In this document: in pieces, positions 14,525 to 23,064 of the stretch
How the letters are laid out: each line of letters starts with the position of its first letter
Numbering within the stretch: the stretch's first letter is position 1
NCBI GenBank assembly: GCA_050251035.1
Contig: JBFWNN010000002.1
Span: forward strand, 62,001-126,000
Source of the DNA: Taklimakanibacter sp050251035
GTDB taxonomy: Bacteria > Pseudomonadota > Alphaproteobacteria > Rhizobiales > Aestuariivirgaceae
Reading direction: 5' to 3'
Length of the DNA: 64,000 bases
Program-made: the position numbers and the translations under genes
Notes under the pieces: model-generated
The model's input: only the letters and a program-made list of their open reading frames with translations
Told to the model about the DNA's origin: nothing
Databases searched by the model: none

Positions 14525-16060
14525 ATGGCCGACAAGAAACTGGACGATAACGTTCTCACGCAGCAGGAGACGGACGGCGGCGACCTGCTCGCCGACCGGC
14601 GCACGGTGGTCAAGGGCATCGTCGCGGCGGGCGTGGGCGCGGCGGTGGCGCTGCCGACCTATCTCAGGGACTTCGGCGGACCCGCCAGCGCGCTGGCGCA
14701 GTCGAGCGACCCGGTGAAGCTCGGCTTCATCGAGGACGAATCGGGCAACCTCGCCGTCTATGGCCTGCAGAAGCTCCATGCGGCGCAACTCGCGGTCAAG
14801 GAGATCAACGAGGGCAAGACGCTGAAGGGCGCCCCCAATATCGGCGCCGGCATGCTGGGCGCGGAAGGGCAAGTGGCCAAGAAGCCTCCGATCATCAGCA
14901 AGGAGGGCACCAATCTCGACGTGGTCGACGCCGGCGGCGACAAGTCGGTGACCGATCTCGTCTATGACGAGGACGACGAGATCCTGATCGATTCGGGCGA
15001 GAAGGGCATATTGGGACGCGAATTGCAGCTCCTCTCGGCCGACGGGCAGAGCAACAATGCGGTGTGGCAGCAGCTCGCCCGCAAGCTCATCCAGGAAGAC
15101 AAGGTCGACGTGCTGGTCGCGGGCTTCGCCTCGGCCGAGCGCGAGGCGATCCGGCCGATCGTCGACCAGGCCAAGCAGCTCTATTTCTACACCAACCAGT
15201 ATGAAGGCGGCGTCGCCGACGCCAACACCTTCTGCACCGGCCCGGTGTGCGAGCAGCAGGTCATTCCGACGGTGCAGTACATGGTCGAGAAATTCGGCCC
15301 GAAATGCTACACGATCGCGGCTGATTACAATTTCGGCCAATTGACCGCGGCCTGGACCAAGGCCTTCATTCCGCTGGTCGGCGGCGAGATCATCGGTGAG
15401 GAGTTCATTCCGCTGTCGGTGTCGGAATTCAGCCAAGTCATCGCCCGCATCCAGCAGGCGAAGCCCGACTGGGTGATGACGCTGCTGGTCGGCCAGAACC
15501 ATCACAATTACTATCCGCAGGCCGCGGCGGCGGGCCTCAAGCTGCCCATGGCGTCCACCGTCAACATGGCGCAGGGCTATGAGCACAAGCGCTTTGCGCC
15601 GCCCTCCCTCGCCCAGATGCACAATGCCATCCAGTATCAGATGGAGGTGCCGACGGCGCGCAACCGTGCTTTCGTCAAGCGCTGGATGGAGATGTTCCCG
15701 AAGGACGAATATATCGGCGAGATGGCGCAGAACACCTATTTCACCATCCATCTCTATGCCAAGGCGGCGCGCATCGCCGGCACGACGGACCAGGAGAAGG
15801 TCAAGCGCTCGCTCGAGCTCGGCTGGAACATCGAGGCGCCGGAAGGCAGCGTGTTCCTCGAGCCCGGCACGCATCATTGCGCCCATCCGATCCGCCTCGC
15901 TTATTGCGACGAGAACCACAATGTGAGCTTCGTGCGCGACTGGCCGATGATCCAGGCCTGGTGGCTGCAGCGTCTGGGCGTCAATCTGATCCGCAATCCG
16001 GAATTCAAGCAATACACCCCGGACGAGGATCCCTATTTCAAGATGTTCGGAAAGGGCTAA
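14525..16060 (+). CDS. Short-chain amide/urea ABC transporter substrate-binding protein (FmdD/UrtA-like)
   Basis: A 511-residue Peripla_BP_5/6 binding protein. 'DRRTVVKGIVAAGVGAAVALP' near residues 20-40 is a twin-arginine-type export signal. The ATG at 14525 follows AGGAAAGGG; an ATG at 14498 overlaps amiR but lacks a site. The body has UrtA/FmdD family features: 'VKLGFIEDESGNLAVYG', 'ERE' in 'AGFASAEREAIRPIV', 'YFYTNQYEGG', 'AADYNFGQLTAAW', 'NTYFTIHLYAKAA'. Context (AmiC/AmiR before, formamidase after) favours amide over urea. A 150-bp gap with a palindromic repeat separates it from the permease genes. Confidence 0.87.
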   Translation: MADKKLDDNVLTQQETDGGDLLADRRTVVKGIVAAGVGAAVALPTYLRDFGGPASALAQSSDPVKLGFIEDESGNLAVYGLQKLHAAQLAVKEINEGKTLKGAPNIGAGMLGAEGQVAKKPPIISKEGTNLDVVDAGGDKSVTDLVYDEDDEILIDSGEKGILGRELQLLSADGQSNNAVWQQLARKLIQEDKVDVLVAGFASAEREAIRPIVDQAKQLYFYTNQYEGGVADANTFCTGPVCEQQVIPTVQYMVEKFGPKCYTIAADYNFGQLTAAWTKAFIPLVGGEIIGEEFIPLSVSEFSQVIARIQQAKPDWVMTLLVGQNHHNYYPQAAAAGLKLPMASTVNMAQGYEHKRFAPPSLAQMHNAIQYQMEVPTARNRAFVKRWMEMFPKDEYIGEMAQNTYFTIHLYAKAARIAGTTDQEKVKRSLELGWNIEAPEGSVFLEPGTHHCAHPIRLAYCDENHNVSFVRDWPMIQAWWLQRLGVNLIRNPEFKQYTPDEDPYFKMFGKG

Positions 16061-16076
16061 GCTCTGTTCCCTTCAT

Positions 16077-16173
16077 TCGTCATGGCCGGGCTCCGACCCG
16101 GCCATCCAGACCCGTCGCCATACAGCTGTTGCATAGATGGGCTGGATGGCCGCCTCAAGGGCGGCCATGACGA
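16077..16173. repeat. Palindromic intergenic repeat inside the amide operon
   Basis: Outer arms TCGTCATGGCCG (16077-16088) and CGGCCATGACGA (16162-16173) are exact reverse complements. Each half also contains its own hairpin: GGCCGGG/CCCGGCC on the left and GGCCGCC/GGCGGCC on the right. This sequence type is familiar from Bradyrhizobium-like genomes and differs from the repeat at 10574. It lies between the binding-protein and permease genes. Confidence 0.7.
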
Positions 16174-16214
16174 GTTGGAACCTTGTTTCCCGTCTTGAAA
16201 GGCCGTCTCCGCCA

Positions 16215-17108
16215 ATGGATCTCCTCGGTCTGATCGCCAGCATCTTCTACCAGCTCGGCACCAATGCGGCCTTTCTCCTGCTCTGCGCACTCGGCCTCAT
16301 CGTCATCCTCGGCATGATGAACATCATCAACCTCGCCCATGGCGAGCTCATGATGATGGGCGCCTATGTCGCCTCCTTCGTCTACCAGTATGGCGTGCCC
16401 TTCTGGCTCGCCGCCATCATCAGCTTCTTCGCCGTCGGCGTGTTCGGCGCGCTGCTCGAGCTCACCATCATCAAACGTTTCTATGGACGGGAGCTGGGCG
16501 CGCTGGTCGTCACCTGGGGCATCAGCCTCATTTTGTCGCAAGGCTTCCTTCTGCTGTTCGGCCCCTTCATGCCGCCGATCCAGATCCCCGGCGGCAGCGT
16601 CGCCATCGGCCAATATTCCTTCTCGATCTATTGGATCGCGATGTTCATCGTCGCCATGCTGCTCATCGTCGGCCTGTGGTGGCTCTATAACCGCACCGAG
16701 ATCGGCCTCCAGGCCCGCGCCACCATGCAGAACGCGACCATGGCGCGGGCGCTCGGCGTCGACACCAACCGCATCTACACGCTGACCTTCAGCCTGGGCG
16801 CGGCGCTCGCCGGCCTGTCGGGCGCGCTCCTCGCCCCCACCACATCCATCATGCCCTTCATGGGCCAGCAATTCGTGGCACCCGCTTTCATCACCGTGGT
16901 GGTCGGCGGCGCCACCAATGTCATCGCCGGGGCGCTCGGCTCGAGCGCCCTGCTCTCGCTGGTGAAGACGCCGATCGGCTTCTATTTTGGCGCGTTCCTC
17001 GGCACCGTCGCTCTGCTGCTGGCCGCCCTCATCTTCATCCGGCTCCTGCCCGACGGCATATCGGCGGCGATCCAGCGCCGGCTCGATCTGCGGCACAGGA
17101 TGCGCTGA
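16215..17108 (+). CDS. Amide ABC transporter permease (LivH/UrtB-like)
   Basis: A 297-residue branched-chain-amino-acid-type permease. The start at 16215 ('MDLLGLIASIFYQLG') leads into the first membrane helix; upstream in-frame codons lie within the palindromic repeat and are rejected. Typical features are 'ILGMMNIINLAHGELMMMGAYVA', the coupling region 'GLQARATMQNATMARALGVDTNRIYTLTF', and the late helices 'FITVVVGGATNVIAGALGSSALL'. It pairs with the next permease to form the membrane channel. The ribosome site is weak, which may fit with the unusual gap before it. Confidence 0.85.
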   Translation: MDLLGLIASIFYQLGTNAAFLLLCALGLIVILGMMNIINLAHGELMMMGAYVASFVYQYGVPFWLAAIISFFAVGVFGALLELTIIKRFYGRELGALVVTWGISLILSQGFLLLFGPFMPPIQIPGGSVAIGQYSFSIYWIAMFIVAMLLIVGLWWLYNRTEIGLQARATMQNATMARALGVDTNRIYTLTFSLGAALAGLSGALLAPTTSIMPFMGQQFVAPAFITVVVGGATNVIAGALGSSALLSLVKTPIGFYFGAFLGTVALLLAALIFIRLLPDGISAAIQRRLDLRHRMR

Positions 17109-17110
17109 GC

Positions 17111-18151
17111 ATGGCAAGACTGCTCCGCCTCCTCAACGGCTCGGAAGACATCGGGCGCGGCCTGCCCTTCTGGGTGGTCTTCGCCGCCGTGCTGGCGCTG
17201 TTCCTGGCGGTGCCGCTCTATCTGTCGGAATTCGCCGCCTACAACGTCTCCTACTATCTGCTCAATATCCCGATGGCGCTGGGCTTGTGCATCCTGTGGG
17301 GCTATTGCGGCACCTTGAGCTTCGGCCAGGTCGCCTATTTCGGCGTCGCCGGCTATGCCTATGGCATCATCGCCGGCAATCTTGTCGGCCATCCTTTGGG
17401 CCCGCTCATCGGCAGCTTCGGCGGCATCATCGCCGCCATGGTGCTCGCCGGCGTCTTCGGCTATTTCGTGTTCTTCGCGCGCGTGCAGACCTGGATCGTG
17501 CCGATCCTCACGCTCGTCCTCACACTGCTGCTCGAAACCTTCCTCGGCCAGACCGCCGGCTATCAGTGGCGCGTCGGCACGGTGCAGCTCGGCGGCTACA
17601 ACGGCATGACCGGCATACCGAGCTTCGGCTTCGGCGCCTATGTCTTCTCGGGCTATGCCTTCTTCTATTTCGTCCTCGTCATCGTGGTGGTGAGCTATCT
17701 CCTGTGCCGCGCACTGGTCAACTCGTCCTTCGGCAAGGTGCTGCTGGCGATCCGCGAGGATGCGCTCAGAACCGAAACGCTGGGCTATGACATCCGTGTG
17801 CGGCAATGGATCACCTTCGTGCTGGCGGCGGCGCTCGCCGGCGTCTCCGGCCTGCTCTATGTGCAATGGGGCAACTACATCACGCCGAGCCAGGTGGGCC
17901 TGCTCGCGGCGGCGCTGCCGGTCATCTGGGTCGCGGTCGGCGGGCGCGAGAAGCTGCTCGCCGCCGCCATCGGCGCCTATGGGCTCAACTGGGTCAACTA
18001 CCAGCTCTCCTCGTCCGGCAATCAATATGCGCTGGTGATCATCGGCACGCTGCTCGTGGCGGTGATGCTGTTCTTCCCGCGCGGCCTCGTCGTGTCGCTC
18101 CTCGATCTCGTCGCCCGCAAGCAGCCCAAGCGAGGCACCGATGGCGAATAG
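17111..18151 (+). CDS. Amide ABC transporter permease (LivM/UrtC-like)
   Basis: A 346-residue permease of the LivM type with about ten hydrophobic segments. Family features are 'WGYCGTLSFGQVAYFGVAGYAYG', the substrate/coupling segment 'SSFGKVLLAIREDALRTETLGYD' and 'PVIWVAVGGREKLLAAAIGAYG'. It starts 2 bp after the LivH-like gene and overlaps the following ATPase gene by 11 bp, so translation is coupled. Together with the other genes it forms a five-component amide importer like FmdDEF of Methylophilus. Confidence 0.87.
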   Translation: MARLLRLLNGSEDIGRGLPFWVVFAAVLALFLAVPLYLSEFAAYNVSYYLLNIPMALGLCILWGYCGTLSFGQVAYFGVAGYAYGIIAGNLVGHPLGPLIGSFGGIIAAMVLAGVFGYFVFFARVQTWIVPILTLVLTLLLETFLGQTAGYQWRVGTVQLGGYNGMTGIPSFGFGAYVFSGYAFFYFVLVIVVVSYLLCRALVNSSFGKVLLAIREDALRTETLGYDIRVRQWITFVLAAALAGVSGLLYVQWGNYITPSQVGLLAAALPVIWVAVGGREKLLAAAIGAYGLNWVNYQLSSSGNQYALVIIGTLLVAVMLFFPRGLVVSLLDLVARKQPKRGTDGE

Positions 18152-18866
18152 CGCATCCCTCGTCGTGGAGAACCTCAACAAGCGCTTCGGCGGCGTGGTG
18201 GCGACCGACAATGTCTCCTTCGCCCTCGAGCCCGGCAGCATTCAATGCATCATCGGCCCCAACGGGGCGGGCAAATCCACCTTCTTCTCGCTCCTCGCCG
18301 GCATCCAGACGCCGGACAGCGGGCGCATCGTCTTCAAGGACATCGACATCACCCGCATGCTGCCGGCCGCGCGCGTCCGGCAGGGCCTCGGCCTCACCTT
18401 CCAGACCAACCGGGTATTCCACGATCTGAGCGTGCGGCAGAACCTCGAGATCGCCAAGGCGGCGGCCGCCGACGGCGACAACAAGGTCAAGGACGGCCGC
18501 TATCGCCTGGCGCTCGAGCGTTTCGGCCTCGACGACGGAGATCATACGAAGGCGCGCAACGTCCCGCACCATCAGCGGCAGTGGCTGGAGATCGTCATGG
18601 TTCTGGCCTCGGGGCCCGACCTCCTGCTCCTCGATGAGCCGACCGCCGGCATGTCGCCGCAGGAGACCAGCAACACCGCGCAAGTGCTGCGCGAGCTCAA
18701 CCGGACCGGGCTCACCCTCGTCGTCGTCGAGCACGACATGGCCTTCGTGCGCGACATCGCCCAGCGCGTCACCGTGCTGCATCAGGGCCGCGTCTTCGCC
18801 GACGGCGCGCTCGATGAGGTGACCCGCCGCCAGGACGTGCGCGACATCTATCTCGGAAGGAAATGA
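18141..18866 (+). CDS. Amide ABC transporter ATP-binding protein (LivG/UrtD-like)
   Basis: A 241-residue ATPase. Walker A 'GPNGAGKST', Q-loop 'LTFQTNRVF', Walker B 'LLLLDEPTAGMSP' and switch 'VVEHDMAF' are clear. The signature position reads 'HHQRQWLEIVMVLA' rather than LSGGQ-like; this divergent form is common in UrtD-type ATPases. It starts inside the end of the permease gene (11-bp overlap) and is followed one base later by the second ATPase. Confidence 0.87.
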   Translation: MANSASLVVENLNKRFGGVVATDNVSFALEPGSIQCIIGPNGAGKSTFFSLLAGIQTPDSGRIVFKDIDITRMLPAARVRQGLGLTFQTNRVFHDLSVRQNLEIAKAAAADGDNKVKDGRYRLALERFGLDDGDHTKARNVPHHQRQWLEIVMVLASGPDLLLLDEPTAGMSPQETSNTAQVLRELNRTGLTLVVVEHDMAFVRDIAQRVTVLHQGRVFADGALDEVTRRQDVRDIYLGRK

Positions 18867-18867
18867 C

Positions 18868-19581
18868 GTGACCGCGTTGCTTACAGCCAAGGCCCTGCGT
18901 GCCGGCTACGGCGCCGGCGACGTGCTGCAGGGCATCGACATCGAGATCGCGACCGGCGAGATCGTGGCGGTGCTCGGCCGCAACGGTGTCGGCAAGAGCA
19001 CGCTGATGAAATCGCTCATCGGCATCCTGCCTTTGCGCAGCGGCGAGATCCATTATGATGGCCGCAACCTGGCGAAAGACGCGGCCGACCGGCGGGCGCG
19101 GCACGGCATCGGCTATGTGCCGCAGGGCCGCGAGATCTTCCCGCATATGACGGTGGAGGAGAACCTGCGCATGGGCCGGCTCATCCGCCGCACCCCTGAT
19201 AAGGCGCAGGCGGTGCGCGCCGACGTCTATGGCTATTTCCCGTTCCTCAAGGAGCGCGGCGCGCAGCGGGCCGGCACATTGTCGGGCGGCCAGCAGGAGA
19301 TGCTCGCCATCGCGCGGGCCTTGAACGGCGATCCGGCGCTCCTGCTGCTCGATGAGCCGAGCGACGGCGTGCAGCCTTCGATCGTGCAGGAGATCGGCGA
19401 TTTCCTTCTGAAGCTCGTGGCCGAGCGCGCCATCGCCGTGCTCATCGTCGAGCAGAATATCGACCTCATCCAGAGCGTCGCGGGCCGCGCTTTCGTGATG
19501 GACAAGGGCCGGTTCACCGCCGAGCTGGACCGGACCCGGATCCAGGACACGCAGACGCTGAGTCATCACCTTTCCATTTGA
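18868..19581 (+). CDS. Amide ABC transporter ATP-binding protein (LivF/UrtE-like)
   Basis: A 237-residue ATPase starting at GTG 18868, with GGAAGG 8 bp upstream. Walker A 'GRNGVGKST', Q-loop 'YVPQGREIFPHMTVEENL', signature 'LSGGQQEMLAIARAL', Walker B 'LLLLDEPSDGVQP' and switch 'IVEQNIDL' are all intact. It pairs with the preceding LivG-like ATPase. The end of the gene is followed after 22 bp by the formamidase gene. Confidence 0.88.
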   Translation: MTALLTAKALRAGYGAGDVLQGIDIEIATGEIVAVLGRNGVGKSTLMKSLIGILPLRSGEIHYDGRNLAKDAADRRARHGIGYVPQGREIFPHMTVEENLRMGRLIRRTPDKAQAVRADVYGYFPFLKERGAQRAGTLSGGQQEMLAIARALNGDPALLLLDEPSDGVQPSIVQEIGDFLLKLVAERAIAVLIVEQNIDLIQSVAGRAFVMDKGRFTAELDRTRIQDTQTLSHHLSI

Positions 19582-19603
19582 GACGTTCGAGCAGGAGGCG
19601 AAG

Positions 19604-20593
19604 ATGGGTAATTGGCTGCAACAGAGCTATATGGCGCGCAAGGGCGTCGCCCGCGGCAAGGCCGGCAGGACGCATGAGCTCACCGTCGGGCGCCAAGGCA
19701 AATATCACTATGTCTACGGGCCCTATGCCGAGCCGGTGCTGAAGATCGAGCCGGGCGACATCGTCGTCGCCGAGACCCAGGATGCCTTCGAGGGCGCTAT
19801 CACAAAGGAGAGCGACAAGCCGACCGAGCTTCTCCATATGCCCTTCCTCAACCCGCAATGCGGCCCGATCGCGGTCAAGGGTGCGGAGAAGGGCGACGTG
19901 CTCTGCGTCCATATCCATTCGATCAAGCCCCGGGGGCCGCAGCCCGTCGGCACGACGGCGCTGATCCCGGAATTCGGCGGCCTCGTCGCCACCAACAACA
20001 CGGCCCTTCTCAATCCGCCGCTGCCCGAGAAGGTGAAGAAGATGGAGGTGACCGAGAAGGGCATCAAGTTCAACTCCAAGATCACTTTGCCCTATGAGCC
20101 CTTCATCGGCACGCTGGGGGTGAGCCCCGAGATCGAGGCGGTGACCTCGCTGCAGCCCGACTACTGGGGCGGCAATATGGACCTGCCCGATGTCTGCCCG
20201 GGCGCCGTCGTCTATTTCCCGGTGCATCACAAGGATGCCTATCTCTATCTCGGCGACTGCCATGCGACGCAGGGCGACGGCGAGCTGTGCGGCGTCGCGG
20301 TCGAGATCCCCTCGACCACCACGGTGCAGGTCGATCTCATCAAGAAATGGCAGATCGCCTGGCCCCGCCTCGAGAACGAGACTTTCATCATGGCGATCGG
20401 CAGCACCCGGCCCATGGAGGACGCGGCGCGCATCGCCTATCGCGAGCTCATCAGCTGGATGGTGAGCGACTATGGCTTCGACCAGTACGAAGCCTATTTC
20501 CTGCTCACCCAGGCCGGCCGCGTGCGGCTCGGCAACATGGTCGACCCCAAATACACGCTCGGCGCCTCCATCCTGAAGAGTTATATCGGATAG
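19604..20593 (+). CDS. fmdA: Formamidase/acetamidase (FmdA family)
   Basis: A 329-residue FmdA_AmdA-family hydrolase that splits short aliphatic amides to ammonia and the acid. Motifs: 'KIEPGDIVVAETQDAFEGAIT', 'NPQCGPIAVKGAEKGDVLCVHI', 'PFIGTLGVSPE', 'GGNMDLPDVCPGAVVYFPV' and 'LYLGDCHATQGDGELCGVAVE', the last holding the conserved Asp and His of the metal site. An AGGAGG site precedes the ATG. It is the last gene of the amide operon; formamide or acetamide is the likely substrate. It is shorter than Methylophilus FmdA (about 400 residues) and closer to the acetamidase branch. Confidence 0.9.
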   Translation: MGNWLQQSYMARKGVARGKAGRTHELTVGRQGKYHYVYGPYAEPVLKIEPGDIVVAETQDAFEGAITKESDKPTELLHMPFLNPQCGPIAVKGAEKGDVLCVHIHSIKPRGPQPVGTTALIPEFGGLVATNNTALLNPPLPEKVKKMEVTEKGIKFNSKITLPYEPFIGTLGVSPEIEAVTSLQPDYWGGNMDLPDVCPGAVVYFPVHHKDAYLYLGDCHATQGDGELCGVAVEIPSTTTVQVDLIKKWQIAWPRLENETFIMAIGSTRPMEDAARIAYRELISWMVSDYGFDQYEAYFLLTQAGRVRLGNMVDPKYTLGASILKSYIG

Positions 20594-20650
20594 GATCCGC
20601 GCCCGGCGCGTCGACTTGGTCCGGTCGACGGAAGTGCTATAAGCCACCGC

Positions 20651-21343
20651 ATGACCGCCGCCATCCGCATCCTCGTCGTCGATGACGAGCCTCAGATCCA
20701 GCGCTTCCTCAAGCTCGGGCTCGAGGCCGGCGGCTTCGCCGTGAGTGCGGCCCGGACCGCGGCCGAGGCGATCCGGATGATCGCCCAGTCGGCCCCCGAC
20801 CTGGTGCTGCTCGATCTCGGCCTGCCTGACCTCGACGGCAAGGACGTCATCCGCCAGGCGCGCGCCTTTTCGCAAGTGCCGATCATCATCGTCTCGGCGC
20901 GCGACCGCGAGGCCGAGAAGATCGAGGCGCTCGATCTCGGCGCCGACGACTATGTGAACAAGCCTTTCGGCATCGGCGAGCTCCTGGCGCGCATCCGCAC
21001 GGCGCTGCGCCATCACAATCCTACCGGCAAGACCCTGCCCGTCCTCACCCATAACGGCCTCACCGTCGATGTGCCGAACCATCGCGTCAGCAAGAACGGC
21101 ACCGCGCTGAAGCTGACGCCCAAGGAGTTCGACCTCCTGGCGCTCCTGCTGCGCAATGCCGGACGCGTCCTCACCCACCGCCAGATCCTCACCGCCATCT
21201 GGGGCCCGGCCCATGCCGAGGACATGCAATATCTGCGCGTGCTGGTCGGCCAGCTGCGCGGCAAGATCGAGGACGACCACGCCAATCCGCGCCTCATCCA
21301 GACCGAGCCCGGCATTGGCTACCGCATCGCGATGGAGACGTAG
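20651..21343 (+). CDS. kdpE: KdpE-like OmpR-family response regulator
   Basis: A 230-residue response regulator with receiver ('ILVVDDEPQIQRFLKLGL', phospho-Asp D55 in 'VLLDLGLPDLDG', 'DYVNKPFGIGELLARIR') and winged-helix DNA-binding domain ('LTPKEFDLLALLLRNAGRVLTHRQIL', 'YLRVLVGQLRGKIE'). These are characteristic of KdpE, which controls the high-affinity potassium ATPase. No kdpD kinase or kdpFABC gene lies within at least 20 kb on either side, so it is an orphan here. It follows the formamidase gene by 57 bp and may be co-transcribed. Confidence 0.85.
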   Translation: MTAAIRILVVDDEPQIQRFLKLGLEAGGFAVSAARTAAEAIRMIAQSAPDLVLLDLGLPDLDGKDVIRQARAFSQVPIIIVSARDREAEKIEALDLGADDYVNKPFGIGELLARIRTALRHHNPTGKTLPVLTHNGLTVDVPNHRVSKNGTALKLTPKEFDLLALLLRNAGRVLTHRQILTAIWGPAHAEDMQYLRVLVGQLRGKIEDDHANPRLIQTEPGIGYRIAMET

Positions 21344-21651
21344 CGGGAGCGAACCGAATTTACGTGACGATATCTCCTGCTGTCCTCACTTGGCTTTCGC
21401 CATGTTTGAAAAACAGAGCATAGCAAGAAGACTGATCGACACTGCCCTCGCCTCGCCCTCCCTTCTCGGAAAAATCCGCCCATGGGCCTGTTCAGTGAGA
21501 AACGCCGGAACGAATGGATTCCACCCCGTGAAACGACGGTCGGTCATCGTGCACCGTTTTGTGTAGAGAGGGGGAAAGCAGCATGTGCGCGGCATGCCGG
21601 CGGGAGATGCACACAGAGCCTGCGGTCTGAGCGCAAGCCCGGTTTGGAAGT

Positions 21652-21680
21652 AAAACGCCCGCGGGTCTGAACCACGGGCG
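21652..21680 (-). terminator. Intrinsic terminator of the sugar ABC operon
   Basis: Read on the minus strand, CGCCCG (21675-21680) pairs with CGGGCG (21656-21661), followed by TTTT (21652-21655). It lies about 185 bp downstream of the permease stop codon in the transcription direction of that operon. Confidence 0.6.
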
Positions 21681-21826
21681 CAATCACTTCGATCCTGATA
21701 TTTCCTAAATACCAAAGTTCGGCGCAAAAGTCAAGCGAAGATTGAAATGGAGAGGCACTGCATCGCCGGCGCTCTTCTACAACACCCGAAGCATATGCAG
21801 GATATGCCTGACTTTTCCGAAACTTC

Positions 21827-21860
21827 CTTCACCCGACCAGCTTGACCTGGCGGATCGGCC
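21827..21860. repeat. 34-bp direct repeat copy 1 (dehydrogenase 3'-end remnant)
   Basis: The sequence matches 26920-26953 at 32 of 34 positions in the same orientation. On the minus strand it encodes RPIRQVKLVG and a stop, against RPIRQFKLIG in the intact gene. Both differences are first-codon-position changes giving conservative substitutions, as expected for a paralogue fragment. Confidence 0.75.
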
Positions 21861-21864
21861 TCAC

Positions 21865-23064
21865 TTAGCGGGCCTTGCGGCTGCGGCTCAAATGATCGAG
21901 CGCAACGGCGAGCAGCAGCACGATGCCGCGCGTTGTGTCCTGGAAGAATGGGGCGACATTCATCAGGCTCATGCCGTTGTTGAGGCTGCCCATCAGCAAT
22001 GCGCCGACCAGCGCGCCCAGAATACGGCCGCGACCGCCGGACAGCGCCGTGCCGCCGATGATCGCGGCGGCAATGGCGTCGAGCTCGAGAAACAGGCCGG
22101 CGCTGCCGGCCACCGCGCCGCCGACCCGGGCGGTGAGCGCGACGCCGGTGATGCCATAAGCGAGGCCGGCGATGACGAAGTTCCAGAAGATGGCCCGCTT
22201 GATGTCGATGCCGGCGAGCCGCGCCGCCTCGGGGTTGCCGCCAATAGCATAGAGCTGCGCGCCGTAGCGGGTGCGGCGCATCACCAGCTCGGCGGCCAAA
22301 GCGCAGACGGCGACCAGGAGAACGAGATAGGGAATGCCTTGCCAGGATACGACAAACAGGGTCGCCAGCACCGCGATCGAGACCGGGATCAGGGTTCGGG
22401 CAAAGGCGGAATGCGGATGCGCGACGACACCCAGCTCATGGGCCCGGCGGATTTCGAGCCAGCGCGCGCCGAGGAAGACGAGCGCGGTGACGATCACCAG
22501 GATGATCGACGGAATGACCGGCAGGAAGGCGGTGGCAAAACGGGTGAGCGGCCGCGGCAGGGACGCGATCGTGGCGCCGTTCGTGACGATCATGGAGAAG
22601 CCGCGAAAATAAAGCATGCCCGCCAGAGTCACGATGAAGGAGGAGACGCCGATCCGGGTGACCCAGAAGCCTTGCCAGGCGCCCATCAGGAGGCCGGCCG
22701 CGAGGCCCGCCGCCACGGCCAGTACCGGCGAATAGCCATATTGCCCGGCGAGCATGGCCACGACGACGCCCACCAGGGCAACCGCCGACCCGACCGAGAG
22801 ATCGAAATTGCGCGTCACGATCAGCATCACCGCGCTGATCGCGGCGAGGCTGACGATCGACGTCTGCAGCGCCAGGAGAACCAGGTTGCGGGGGGTGAGG
22901 AAAATTCCGTTGGTCGCGACATAGAAGAACAACCAGATCGCGACCAGGATGAGCAGCAGCATGGACTCCCTGAGGCTGGAGAACGGAAGCGACGCCAGCC
23001 AACGTGCCGGTGTCGCCGGTCCGTCCGACTTCGCTTTCGACGCGAGAAGTCCTTGATCAGACAC
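21865..23064 (-). CDS. Sugar ABC transporter permease (XylH/RbsC-like)
   Basis: A 399-residue BPD_transp_2 permease with around ten hydrophobic stretches from residue 35 on. Family signatures are 'RNFDLSVGSAVALVG', 'GVSSFIVTLAGMLYFRG' and the coupling-loop region 'YAIGGNPEAARLAGIDIKRAIF', followed by 'LDAIAAAIIGGTALSGGRGRILGALVGALLMGSLNNG'. The length near 400 and the long middle part favour the xylose-type (XylH) branch over RbsC. It overlaps the upstream ATPase gene by 8 bp and is the last gene of the operon. Confidence 0.88.
   Translation of the reverse strand: MSDQGLLASKAKSDGPATPARWLASLPFSSLRESMLLLILVAIWLFFYVATNGIFLTPRNLVLLALQTSIVSLAAISAVMLIVTRNFDLSVGSAVALVGVVVAMLAGQYGYSPVLAVAAGLAAGLLMGAWQGFWVTRIGVSSFIVTLAGMLYFRGFSMIVTNGATIASLPRPLTRFATAFLPVIPSIILVIVTALVFLGARWLEIRRAHELGVVAHPHSAFARTLIPVSIAVLATLFVVSWQGIPYLVLLVAVCALAAELVMRRTRYGAQLYAIGGNPEAARLAGIDIKRAIFWNFVIAGLAYGITGVALTARVGGAVAGSAGLFLELDAIAAAIIGGTALSGGRGRILGALVGALLMGSLNNGMSLMNVAPFFQDTTRGIVLLLAVALDHLSRSRKAR

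Larger units (their letters stand above)
21344..21864. other. 520-bp region without a supported gene
   Basis: Small open frames on both strands here (for example 21386-21727 minus) match nothing recognisable and lack ribosome sites. The region holds a minus-strand terminator (21652-21680) and, at its right end, a 34-bp fragment resembling the 3' end of the dehydrogenase gene at 26922. It looks like a junction left by past rearrangement. Confidence 0.6.

Noticed and set aside
14402..16012. A 536-codon minus-strand frame across the amide-binding protein gene
   Set aside because: Antisense shadow of an exported binding protein with clear signal and ribosome site on the plus strand.
14525..19581. 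Assignment of the five transporter genes as a urea transporter (UrtABCDE)
   Set aside because: Family similarity is real, but amiC-amiR upstream and formamidase downstream with no urease genes favour short-chain amides.
21386..21727. A 113-codon minus-strand frame in the gene-poor stretch
   Set aside because: No ribosome site, no recognisable motif, Cys/Phe-scattered composition, and it runs across an intrinsic terminator.
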